Origin: CAYJAD01 sp964368075
Lineage (GTDB): Bacteria > Desulfobacterota > Desulfovibrionia > Desulfovibrionales > Desulfovibrionaceae
Length of the DNA: 64,000 nucleotides
Direction of reading: 5' to 3'
Assembly: GCA_964368075.1 (NCBI GenBank)
Contig: CAYJAD010000010.1
Span: 1 to 64,000 of the forward strand
Shown here: positions 42,205-51,164 of the stretch, piece by piece
How the letters are laid out: every line of letters begins with the position of its first letter
Position numbering within the stretch: position 1 is the stretch's first letter
Notes under the pieces: model-generated
What the model was told of the DNA's origin: nothing
What the model saw: only the letters and a program-made list of their open reading frames with translations
The model's database searches: none
Position numbers and translations under genes: made by a program

Positions 42205-43370
42205 GCTAAAGCTTCCCCTATGGCAGCAGCGACAATTTCCGCGTCATTTTTTGTTAGGTAGGGATGAAAAGGCAAAGCTAAAATACACTGCGACGCTTCA
42301 TAGGCATGGGGCATATCCTCTAAAGCATAGCCTAAATGTGTAAACACCGTGAGCGCGTGTTGTGGTTTAGGATAGTAGATATTCGTAGGAATGCCCTTTT
42401 CTTGTAAGTATTGCATTACAAGTTCTCTTTTTTCTTTGGGAAGCAAAATACAATATTGCGCCCAAGCACTTATATTTTTAGCATGTACATAAGGCAAAAT
42501 CACATGTTCACATCCTGCAAGTGCTTCGGCATAATACGTGGCTACTTGCTGACGCAATTGCACTTCTTCTGCAAAAATTTCTAACTTTGCTAATAAAATG
42601 GCGGCTTGTAACGTGTCTAATCGTCCATTGATGCCCACTCGTATATTGTCATATTTATCTACCCCCTTACCGTGCACTCTAATAGAGCGTAAAGCATGGG
42701 CAAGATCTGCATCATTGGTAAAAATGGCTCCTCCGTCACCATAGCCTCCTAAGGGCTTGGCGGGGAAAAAACTTGTGGCCGCAGCATGACAGGAAAGATT
42801 GCAAGTGTTCACACCTTGTTGAGAGCCTCCAAAGGATTGCGCAGCATCTTCTAATACGAGAAGATTATACTTTTTGCTTACAGCTAAAATCTCTGCATAA
42901 TCAGCGGCCTGTCCAAAAAGATCTACAGGAATAACAACCTTAGGCTGCAACTTTGTTTCCAAAGCAGCCTTCGGTAGAGGATAAATGCTTGCATCTTGCT
43001 TTTGCACCGCTTGTATGGCTCTTTCTAAAAGATCAGAGCGCATATTGAATGTTTGTGGGTCAATATCTACAAAGATAGGGGTTGCGCCTAATAAGCAAGG
43101 CATTTCAGCCGTAGCAAAAAAAGTAAAGGGTGGCATGAATACAGCATCACCTGCTTTAACATTCCAAGCCATCAATACCATAAGCAAGGCATCAGTACCG
43201 GATGCACAACTGATACAATATGTTGCCCCTGTATACTGACACAAATTTTTTTCTAACTCTTGAACCTCTGGCCCCATAATATATTGACCATGATCTAATA
43301 CGGTTTTAATGCGCGCATCTATACTTTTGCGAAGACGTTTCTGCTGTGTTGTTAAATCAATAAATTGCAT
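42201..43370 (-). CDS. DegT/DnrJ-family sugar aminotransferase (WlbC/WbpE-like)
   Basis: This 389-residue PLP enzyme transfers an amino group to the 3-keto sugar made by the neighbouring oxidoreductase. Conserved are the N-terminal FIDLTTQQ, CASGTDALLMVLMA, MPPFTFFATAE, VLEDAAQSFGG and, for the PLP-binding Lys, SFFPAKPLGGYGDGGA (about residue 190). GINGRLDTLQAAIL and ISAWAQYCILLP follow. Length is normal. It lies 51 bases after the oxidoreductase gene and overlaps the acetyltransferase gene by 4 bases. Confidence 0.92.
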   Translation of the reverse strand: MQFIDLTTQQKRLRKSIDARIKTVLDHGQYIMGPEVQELEKNLCQYTGATYCISCASGTDALLMVLMAWNVKAGDAVFMPPFTFFATAEMPCLLGATPIFVDIDPQTFNMRSDLLERAIQAVQKQDASIYPLPKAALETKLQPKVVIPVDLFGQAADYAEILAVSKKYNLLVLEDAAQSFGGSQQGVNTCNLSCHAAATSFFPAKPLGGYGDGGAIFTNDADLAHALRSIRVHGKGVDKYDNIRVGINGRLDTLQAAILLAKLEIFAEEVQLRQQVATYYAEALAGCEHVILPYVHAKNISAWAQYCILLPKEKRELVMQYLQEKGIPTNIYYPKPQHALTVFTHLGYALEDMPHAYEASQCILALPFHPYLTKNDAEIVAAAIGEALA

Positions 43371-43421
43371 GGTTCCCCTTTAGCAGTCTGCTCTATTTGC
43401 TACTATAGTAAAGGTCTACAA

Positions 43422-44474
43422 TTAATACTCTAGAGGCAAGGATATAGTTTTATTATCGCGAGCACTTAAATACGCTGCAATAAGTACCTCTAAAGAGTTT
43501 AGTCCTTCACGGCCATCGGTTTCAGGCTCAGCATCACCACGCAAGACATCAATAATATTTTTAAAGTATAAAGGGTGCCCAAAGCCGTACACAGACGTTG
43601 TTTGATAATTGGCATCTTTTATTTGCGCATCATAGTCTTTCTTTTCGGCAAAGTCCCATATTTGAATATCATTTACTGCTACTCCGCCCACGCGCACAGT
43701 GCCCTTTTCTCCAATAATGGTAATAGAGCCTTCGAGATTTTTAGGATAGGTAAGCATTGTTACTGCCATGGAACCTAAAGCACCAGAACGCCAACGCACA
43801 TTGAGCACGCCAGAATCTTCTACTTGAATGTCTCTAGCCAAAGTACCTGTCATGGCTTGCACATCGGCTATGGGCCCAATAAGCCACTCAAGCAAATCAA
43901 CATAGTGACTAGCTTGATTCATAAAAGCGCCGCCATCCATTTCCCATGTGCCGCGCCATTTAGCAGAATCATAATATTCTTGCGGGCGAGTCCAGAAAAC
44001 ATTTAAGTGAACCATAAAAATACGGCCAAAACGTTTTTCATCCACGGCACGCTTTAAAAGCTGCAAAGTATCATTACGACGATTTTGTTTAATAACAAAG
44101 AGGCGCACACTTGCATCATCGCACGCTTTTACCATGGCAAGGCCATCTTTCCAACGCGTTGCCATGGGCTTTTCAGTAATGACGTGCTTTCCAGCCTTGG
44201 CAGCGGCAATGGTTTGGTTTGCATGCAAACCGGAAGGGGTGCATAAAGATATGACATCGCAGTCGCATTCTAAAAGCAGTTTATTGAAACAAGTATACCC
44301 TTGCACCCCATATGTATCCATATGTTCTTGCAAAACAGTTTGGTTGTCATCGCACACAGCCACGAGTTCAAAATCATCCGCGTGTTTTTCTAAAGAACCA
44401 AAATGGTTTTTAGAAATACGCCCACATCCAACAATGGCAATTTTAATTTTTCTACCGGTGATAATTGGAAACAT
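43422..44474 (-). CDS. Gfo/Idh/MocA-family oxidoreductase (WlbA/WbpB-like)
   Basis: This 350-residue NAD-dependent enzyme is predicted to oxidise the C3 hydroxyl of UDP-GlcNAc-uronic acid. The Rossmann fold begins with KIAIVGCGRISKNHFGSL. EKPMATRW carries the catalytic-region Lys, and DGGAFMNQASHYVDLLEWLIG is the usual second block with His. AGGTGG precedes the ATG. It is the first of three co-directional genes that together give a 2,3-diacetamido-2,3-dideoxy uronic acid sugar nucleotide. The dehydrogenase that makes UDP-GlcNAcA (WbpA) is not in the window. Confidence 0.9.
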   Translation of the reverse strand: MFPIITGRKIKIAIVGCGRISKNHFGSLEKHADDFELVAVCDDNQTVLQEHMDTYGVQGYTCFNKLLLECDCDVISLCTPSGLHANQTIAAAKAGKHVITEKPMATRWKDGLAMVKACDDASVRLFVIKQNRRNDTLQLLKRAVDEKRFGRIFMVHLNVFWTRPQEYYDSAKWRGTWEMDGGAFMNQASHYVDLLEWLIGPIADVQAMTGTLARDIQVEDSGVLNVRWRSGALGSMAVTMLTYPKNLEGSITIIGEKGTVRVGGVAVNDIQIWDFAEKKDYDAQIKDANYQTTSVYGFGHPLYFKNIIDVLRGDAEPETDGREGLNSLEVLIAAYLSARDNKTISLPLEY

Positions 44475-44627
44475 TTTCCACCTACTATGTAAAAATTAAC
44501 AAAAAAGTTCTTCTCGTAGCTAGATTAACACAATCACACCATAGCAACCTGTTCAGAAAAAATTTTCCGACAAGTTACTCAATTATGAGATGTATTCTTA
44601 ATAATGTAACACCGCTAATTTAACAGC

Positions 44628-45845
44628 TTATTTTACTGTATCAGTTGTCACTTTTACTTCTTTCCGTAACTGTAAAGCAAGGTTTTCAAGGTGTTGTTGA
44701 TCTTCTATTCGCAATTTATTCCTACTTTGCCATAAAGCTTCATAAACTTCATAAGCCCATTCATCTTTACATAAAATAGCACATTCCAAAGCAATAAAAT
44801 ACACTCCTGGACCATTATTTGATTCACCAAGAGATTGTTTAAATATATTTAATGCGACGTGCATTTCACCATCTTGCATAAGAAATATGGCCACGTCTAC
44901 ATACTTGCCAGCAGGAATTATGCACGTATTTTTTCTGAGTATCTTCGAAAACTTTTTAACTCTTTTTATATCTCTTTGCTCTTGTGCAACTTTTCTACTA
45001 GCCATGGCGTAGACTAAAAACTGTTTCTCGCGCAAATACTTTAAGGTATGCTTAAATCGTTCTTCCATGCCATTAGGAAGTTTTTTAAAAAAAATACGTA
45101 ACTGTTGCAATTTATAGCGCAAGGGATTTTGAAAAACTAAATTTGTTAAGTGATCATTAGAGCACTCTAAATCTTCGTAATACATTGAAGTGACCTTGTC
45201 CACATACACTGTATTTGTAAAGCATAATATTCTACGCCATAAGTCAAAATCAATAAGGCAACGTAATTTTTCATCAAACTTACCGGCTTTTTCAAAAAGC
45301 TCACGTTCATGTAGCGCCGAGATGCCTGTTATTTGATTAACTTCTAAAAGATTGGCAATATTCACATGACCATGACAAGGGATATATTCATCAATAGGAA
45401 TAAAGTCCCCATTTTCGTTTTTGCGACGACGAAAACATATAGAATTTGAATACGCAAAGCCACATTGTTTTTGCTCTAGCAAGGCAACCATGAGACTTTC
45501 TAAGTGATCTGGCATCCAAATATCATCATCACCAAGGTAAGCAATATATTTACCCTTACTTAAAGAAAAGGCTGTATTTGCAGTATGTCCATACCCTTTA
45601 TTTTGAGGATTATGCTGAAAAACAATACGAGGATCGTTAAATTTTTTAACAATATCATCCACAGGCTTCCCACCATCACAGACAAGGCACAATTCCCAAT
45701 GAGGATAGGTTTGCATTCTTACACTTTCTATAGCCTGTTCAAGCCTATAACGACGGTTATACGTGGCCATAAGTACGGAAACTAAGGGCAGTGTAGTAGC
45801 ATTTTTTGGAATTTCACGCGTATCTGAGTGTATCGATTGTGCCAT
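44628..45845 (-). CDS. GT2-family glycosyltransferase
   Basis: This 405-residue protein has an N-terminal GT-A domain: PLVSVLMATYNRRYRLEQAI, LCLVCDGG, then KGKYIAYLGDDDIWMPDHL with the metal-binding Asp group (about residues 100-112), and FDEKLRCLIDFDLWRRI. The C-terminal 180 residues are helical with a TPR-like ending (MHVALNIFKQSL, AYEVYEALWQS). It has no membrane anchor. It probably acts on cell-surface glycan with the neighbouring sugar genes. It is transcribed leftward from its own upstream region at 45846-46077. Confidence 0.9.
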   Translation of the reverse strand: MAQSIHSDTREIPKNATTLPLVSVLMATYNRRYRLEQAIESVRMQTYPHWELCLVCDGGKPVDDIVKKFNDPRIVFQHNPQNKGYGHTANTAFSLSKGKYIAYLGDDDIWMPDHLESLMVALLEQKQCGFAYSNSICFRRRKNENGDFIPIDEYIPCHGHVNIANLLEVNQITGISALHERELFEKAGKFDEKLRCLIDFDLWRRILCFTNTVYVDKVTSMYYEDLECSNDHLTNLVFQNPLRYKLQQLRIFFKKLPNGMEERFKHTLKYLREKQFLVYAMASRKVAQEQRDIKRVKKFSKILRKNTCIIPAGKYVDVAIFLMQDGEMHVALNIFKQSLGESNNGPGVYFIALECAILCKDEWAYEVYEALWQSRNKLRIEDQQHLENLALQLRKEVKVTTDTVK

Positions 45846-46077
45846 GACAAAAAGCCTCTTACTAAGAATTACATTTTTTTATAACAAAAGCAAAGCCAGC
45901 TTTGCATAGATGTCATACGCCATGAAAAACATATGCATTATACGACAAACCACAGGTACTTATAGCATTTTAGCTAGTACCTGTCCACATCTTTAAATAG
46001 TGCGTCACTTTTAAAAGCTTTGAAAAAAAAGTATAGGAACTTTTTATACAAGACACGAACAAAAATTTTCTCCAAAA

Positions 46078-46110
46078 AAAAAGCCTCTAAAACTATTCAG
46101 AGGCTTTTTG
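46078..46110 (-). terminator. Terminator of ppsA
   Basis: AGCCTCT/AGAGGCT stem with A and T tracts on both sides, about 20 bases past the ppsA stop. On the minus strand the stem is followed by at least seven Ts. It separates ppsA from the GT2 gene. Confidence 0.85.
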
Positions 46111-46130
46111 TATTACGAAGTCTTATATGA

Positions 46131-49100
46131 CTACCATGTTTTTTGGCGATATTCTTCTAAGGCTTTTTGTTGCTCTTCGAAGTTCTCAAATCCTGCTTGA
46201 CGCAAAGCATCGTTTACTGTGGTATTCCAATCCCATGTGGCATAAATAACTGGTTTATGGAATGTATCGCGGAAATTACCGAGTTCTGTACGGTAGAAAG
46301 ACTCCGTCGTAGTGTCTAAATGCTCGCGCAATTGTTCATGACGACGTTGCAACTCTCCCTCATACCACTCTTTCACATCTTCTGGTTGGGTGTATTTCTT
46401 TAAAATATGCCCATAGCCTTCTTTTTCCATAAGCTTGCTTAAGCGCTCATGGTGCTGTTTAATAAGCCATTTACCCAGATCAGCTGTGCAAATATTTTCG
46501 GCTTCAATGGCAGCAATATCTTGCACTGTCTGATAATACGTATCTGGCACAACAGAAGCAGAGGCAATGCCTGCAATGGCTACAAGACCGCGTAAAATTA
46601 AGCTATTAGAAACGCCTTGTCCGCAGAAGCCCACTTTTTTGCCATATTTTTGGCCTGTAAAAATGGTGACAAGCACAGCCCAAATAACAGCGGGATCTTC
46701 TTCATCATAAATATGACCAAGACTGGCATTATCACGGTCTGTGGCTAATACCATTTGTGTCATATCATTAGAACCAATGGAGAAACCATCAAATTCTTCA
46801 ATGAATTGCTTTGCTAAAATAGCATTGGAAGGAATCTCAGCCATCAAAATGATCTTTAATCCATCTTGACCGGGGCGTAATTTATGTACCTGATCCAAGT
46901 AACGACGCATAGAACGCGCTTCTTCTAAAGTACGCACAAAGGGCAACATCATTTGTAAATTATTGCCACCATACACACCACGAGCCAGCTTGAAAGCTTC
47001 AATTTCCCAGTCATGAATATTACGAGAAACACCGCGATAGCCCAGCATGGGGTTATCTTCTACGCTTTCAAATAAGTGCCCACCAAGTAAGTTGCGATAC
47101 TCATTGCTCTTAAAGTCTGTGGTACGATAAACAATGGTTTTACCATAAAAAGCCATAGCAAAAAGAGCCAAGCTTTGCGCCAGTGTTTGAATATAATGTT
47201 CTTTACCGGTGCGGAAACCACGGCTTTGAATAATAATACGGATTTTTTCAATAAGGTTATGTACCTCATCCATTTCTTTCTTCAATCCCGTGCGTAAGCC
47301 CACTTCTTCGCGCAATCTCTCAATATTTTCGATGACAGCCAATACCTTTTCATTGGTATTAATTTTTTTTACATGGGCATCGATGGTAGCTTCTATTTCT
47401 GCACGACGCTTTACATCTTCTGAATCTTTAGGAGAAAGCATGGCAAGCTCATCATCAAAACCCATAATAATGCGTACATGTTCATGCAAATCAGAACTGG
47501 TTTTGAGAATATCTAAGCGACGCGTGGCAGCTTCCCAATAGTTATCAATTTTCATTTCAATTTCACGCATCTTACGGTGAATGAAAATTAAATCTTCAGG
47601 AACAGAAGTGGCTGTTTGGGCAGCAAGTTCTTTTACTTCATCAGCAAGACCAGTAATTTCCCCAACGTGTTCGCGTAAGTTTAAATTTGAAACAATCAAG
47701 CCAACAGAAATTTGTTCGCGTAAAATCTTAGAGAGTTTATTTTCTAAGGAACGGGCTTGTTTTTGAACAATAGATTCTAAAGTACCATTATCATAGGCTT
47801 CTAAGGCGCCAGGATGTATGCTTATATTTCCAAGCATAAATTCTGCACGCAACAAACCTACTTCAAATTTAGGTATTTGGCGCAAGCGGGAAAGAAAGAG
47901 AGATTGCCCCACATCTGCCAACACCAAGCCCACTTTTGCCTGCGTTGGTGGCAATTTAGAAAGGTCCATCTCACCGCCCACTTCATGTAAGGGTAAGAGG
48001 CCGCGATAAACTTTGCCTGTGGTGCCATCGACAGTAACCTCTGCACCATCAAGGGCACGCAGTATGTCCACACGCTGGATGCCAATAACAGCAGCAATAC
48101 CAAGCTCGCGAGATGTAATAGCTGCGTGACTGGTATCACCGCCAACGTCTGCCATAATGGCAGAAGCAACGCGCATACCAGGCACCATGTCTGGATCTGT
48201 ACGTTCTGCAGCAAGAATATCGCCTTTTTCAATTTTATTTAATTCCAGTGCTGAACGCAAAAATTTAACTGTCCCCTGCCCTGCGCCGCGTGAAGCGCCA
48301 TTGCCTTCTACCACAACTTCTGCCAAAGCAGCGGCTTTAGGGTCCACTTCTTTACGACGCATGAAAATGGTGTTGGGATGCAATTCAAGCTCATCATTCC
48401 AGCGAGTTTCAGGACGAGCTTGCACAAACCAAAGTTTATCTTTGGCATCAATACAAAACTCTGTATCCATAATCATGCCATCGTAGGCAGCACTTACAGC
48501 GCGTACACCTTTGGCCACTCTTTCAGCTTGTGAAATAGACAAAGCCCAACGAAGCGCTTCAAGTTCTGGCACTTCAACTTCTTTGGTGCCCCCTTTTTCA
48601 TCATAAATAATCTTCATATGCTTATAGCCCATTTGGCGTATAACCACTTCAGATCCGTTATCTTTTTGGAAAACGTATAATTTATCAGGGGTAACTTTAC
48701 CACCTACCACAGCCTCACCAAGGCCATAGCTTGCGTCAATACTTACTAAATCTTTACGGTCCGTACCGCGACAACCGGTAGCGGTGTCCGCAGAGAAAGC
48801 TGTTCCTGAAATTACAGGATTAATCATCTGCATCATACATACAGAAAGAGAGGTATTTTCAATAGCCCATTCTTTTTTTGCATCTTCGGCAATCTTTTGA
48901 TCGCCCACTTCTTCGGCTTTAGCAAGAGCATCAAGAATGGCTTCGCGGCGATATGTCATGGAACGTAGATTATACGCAGAAGCGCAGTCCCAATGATAGG
49001 CCATGGCTACTTTATCGTCACCTACCATATTTAAGTAGGTATCTTGTAAACCTGCAAAAGCTTTTTTGCGTGAATCTTCACCAGCGGCAGAAGAGCGCAC

Positions 49101-49694
49101 AGCTACTGGCACAATTTCGCCGTCATTATCTTTACAAATTTCTTGATAAGCACTGCACACTGCGACACGTACATCTTTAGGCAGTTCCACTGATAAAATG
49201 GCTGCTTGCACCATGACAGAGCGCTGACGCAATTGGTCAATACCTTCGGGGGATGTAGCAAAACCTTCTACCACATTATTAATAAATGTACGCAAAGGAA
49301 TGCGCACATCGCTTAACGTGGCGCTTGCTTCATGCACCATGCGCCCAAGACTACGTACAAATTTTTGTAAGAATTCAGGGTCTTGATTGATTTCCGAATC
49401 CATCCAATCAATACGCTTATATTCTTTTTCAATGACAGAGCGAATTACAGAAGCAATAACACTGGTTTCATCTAACACTTTATGAAAGGCGACGGATGAA
49501 ATCGCTCTAAAATGAGGAGCTTGTATACCTGCTATTTCTGAAATAAGAGCCGTATTATAGTTTTTTCCACCTACGAGTAGCTCAGCACTTTCTCCCATGG
49601 CAACAATATCTGCCCCATTAAGTATAAGCTTATCATTCGGTAGCGCTTTGTTAGTTGCGTTTGCAGACTTTGTTGCAGGCTGCTTCTTATTCAT
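46131..49694 (-). CDS. ppsA: PEP synthase (pyruvate, water dikinase), long form
   Basis: This 1187-residue enzyme makes PEP from pyruvate and ATP. The N-terminal ATP-grasp domain has VAVRSSAAGEDSRKKAFAG and YGLGEAVVGG. The swivelling His domain has GGDTSHAAITSRELG with the phospho-His near residue 520. The C-terminal PEP-binding barrel has MLGYRGVSRN, MLPFVRTLEEAR, IGSNDMTQM and the Cys in FCGQGVSN (about 1021). It is about 400 residues longer than E. coli PpsA because a helical, charged region of roughly 270 residues (about 620-890) splits the barrel. This long form is the type I know from Desulfovibrio, near pyc. Confidence 0.9.
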   Translation of the reverse strand: MNKKQPATKSANATNKALPNDKLILNGADIVAMGESAELLVGGKNYNTALISEIAGIQAPHFRAISSVAFHKVLDETSVIASVIRSVIEKEYKRIDWMDSEINQDPEFLQKFVRSLGRMVHEASATLSDVRIPLRTFINNVVEGFATSPEGIDQLRQRSVMVQAAILSVELPKDVRVAVCSAYQEICKDNDGEIVPVAVRSSAAGEDSRKKAFAGLQDTYLNMVGDDKVAMAYHWDCASAYNLRSMTYRREAILDALAKAEEVGDQKIAEDAKKEWAIENTSLSVCMMQMINPVISGTAFSADTATGCRGTDRKDLVSIDASYGLGEAVVGGKVTPDKLYVFQKDNGSEVVIRQMGYKHMKIIYDEKGGTKEVEVPELEALRWALSISQAERVAKGVRAVSAAYDGMIMDTEFCIDAKDKLWFVQARPETRWNDELELHPNTIFMRRKEVDPKAAALAEVVVEGNGASRGAGQGTVKFLRSALELNKIEKGDILAAERTDPDMVPGMRVASAIMADVGGDTSHAAITSRELGIAAVIGIQRVDILRALDGAEVTVDGTTGKVYRGLLPLHEVGGEMDLSKLPPTQAKVGLVLADVGQSLFLSRLRQIPKFEVGLLRAEFMLGNISIHPGALEAYDNGTLESIVQKQARSLENKLSKILREQISVGLIVSNLNLREHVGEITGLADEVKELAAQTATSVPEDLIFIHRKMREIEMKIDNYWEAATRRLDILKTSSDLHEHVRIIMGFDDELAMLSPKDSEDVKRRAEIEATIDAHVKKINTNEKVLAVIENIERLREEVGLRTGLKKEMDEVHNLIEKIRIIIQSRGFRTGKEHYIQTLAQSLALFAMAFYGKTIVYRTTDFKSNEYRNLLGGHLFESVEDNPMLGYRGVSRNIHDWEIEAFKLARGVYGGNNLQMMLPFVRTLEEARSMRRYLDQVHKLRPGQDGLKIILMAEIPSNAILAKQFIEEFDGFSIGSNDMTQMVLATDRDNASLGHIYDEEDPAVIWAVLVTIFTGQKYGKKVGFCGQGVSNSLILRGLVAIAGIASASVVPDTYYQTVQDIAAIEAENICTADLGKWLIKQHHERLSKLMEKEGYGHILKKYTQPEDVKEWYEGELQRRHEQLREHLDTTTESFYRTELGNFRDTFHKPVIYATWDWNTTVNDALRQAGFENFEEQQKALEEYRQKTW

Positions 49695-49938
49695 TCCGTC
49701 CTCCGTGGGTCAGTAAAACACCGTCTAAAATATTTTCTGTGCATTTATCCGTAATAAAAAGCAAGGATAATATACTCTCAACAAAAAAACACTTGCGGAA
49801 TCATGCTATTTTAAATGAAAAATTACATCTAAAAAGCCTATGTTTGATAACAATTTTTTAAAATTTTGTCCAGTACAATGTCTCTATAAAATTATTAGCG
49901 CATAGTAATAAATTTAAACTTTTAGTCTATTTTCTTTG

Positions 49939-51042
49939 CTATTTTACGATAAAAGCATACACAAAGGAAGACAGTTTTTTGCTTAAAGGGGAGGCAACTC
50001 TTGCAAAAACAAGCATCGCTGCAATATTTAAGAGAATTGACGCGAAAAAGGTCACTAAAAGTGCTATAAGATAGCCTGCCAGAGCGTGCAATTCAAGAAA
50101 TATCCATGCTGACAATGTAAACATTATAGGTAGATGAATTGAAATAAGTTCAAAAGAGTAGCGCCCACACCACAAGAGCACCGGATGTTCAAAAAAATAC
50201 TGAAGATGCTTTGAAAAACAAATAGCCAAAATTATAAGAAAGACACCAAAATTTTGCAAAAACAACTTTACATTGACATTAAAAAGAATAAGTTCGCCAA
50301 AGCATGCGCAAAGAAGCCCTAAAACAAAAATATGTATACTCAAACGTGGAAAATTTTTATCTTTATAGCGCAAATAAATGTCCGCAACCATAATGCCAAA
50401 AATAAAAGCAGAATAAAATGGCATATAAAAAAATAAAATTAAAAAAAATGTATAACACCAAAGCCGACAAGATGACGTACCAAAGAAAAGAAGCAAAGCA
50501 TAGGTTAAGTAAGAACCTATAAAGATGATATGCAAACACCAAAATGCTGAAATATAGGTGTCATCACCCACGGAAAACACCCTTAAAAAGGCCGAAAGCA
50601 TAGCATCCCAAAAGGTTATATTACCGTCAAGCATGGCTTTATTCCACGGAATTTGTAAAACATCTCCCAAAGTATCATATAAATAAAGTCCATATGTATA
50701 TAGAAAATACGAAAAAATTGTTAGAATAAGCGTATAGGGTAAAAAGCGAAAATATCTAATAATTACTTGCTTTTTTACCCATGCTTCATCTTGGTCAGTA
50801 AAAAAACGTATGGCTGGAATAAAAGCAATAAGGGCAAAAAAGATGTAAAGAAAAAAATTGCCATTAGCTATAAGAGAAAAAGGGAAATGCGCCCAATAAT
50901 GAGCAATTTTTTGACTTTCTTCTACCCCAGATTGCCACCCTATGAAGCCAAAATCTCCAAAGGCAATGAAATAGTGTAATAAGGTTACAGCTATAGCGCA
51001 AAAACCTTTAACACCGGTAATATATGCAATTTTATCTGTCAT
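49939..51042 (-). CDS. Membrane acyltransferase (acyltransferase 3 family)
   Basis: This 367-residue inner-membrane protein has about ten hydrophobic segments. The N-terminal block YITGVKGFCAIAVTLLHYFI has the family Arg/Lys-Gly start and the catalytic His (about residue 23). The family O-acylates cell-surface sugars or peptidoglycan. It sits between ppsA and pyc with its own control, since a strong terminator ends pyc before its start. It may modify the glycans made by the genes at 39-46 kb; that link is inference. Confidence 0.82.
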   Translation of the reverse strand: MTDKIAYITGVKGFCAIAVTLLHYFIAFGDFGFIGWQSGVEESQKIAHYWAHFPFSLIANGNFFLYIFFALIAFIPAIRFFTDQDEAWVKKQVIIRYFRFLPYTLILTIFSYFLYTYGLYLYDTLGDVLQIPWNKAMLDGNITFWDAMLSAFLRVFSVGDDTYISAFWCLHIIFIGSYLTYALLLFFGTSSCRLWCYTFFLILFFYMPFYSAFIFGIMVADIYLRYKDKNFPRLSIHIFVLGLLCACFGELILFNVNVKLFLQNFGVFLIILAICFSKHLQYFFEHPVLLWCGRYSFELISIHLPIMFTLSAWIFLELHALAGYLIALLVTFFASILLNIAAMLVFARVASPLSKKLSSFVYAFIVK

Positions 51043-51063
51043 ACGTTATACTCTCCTTTGTAA

Positions 51064-51096
51064 AAAACCTCTTCAAGAAAAACTTGAAGAGGTTTT
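51064..51096 (-). terminator. Terminator of pyc
   Basis: Perfect 14-bp arms (51064-51077 and 51083-51096, core CCTCTTCAAG) around AAAAA. On the minus strand a T tract follows the stem. It lies about 70 bases beyond the pyc stop. Confidence 0.9.
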
Positions 51097-51164
51097 AAAG
51101 TAAACAGTCAAATATGGCTAATAAGCTCTATTTTTAAAAAACAGATTGCTTTTTGTAACAATAA

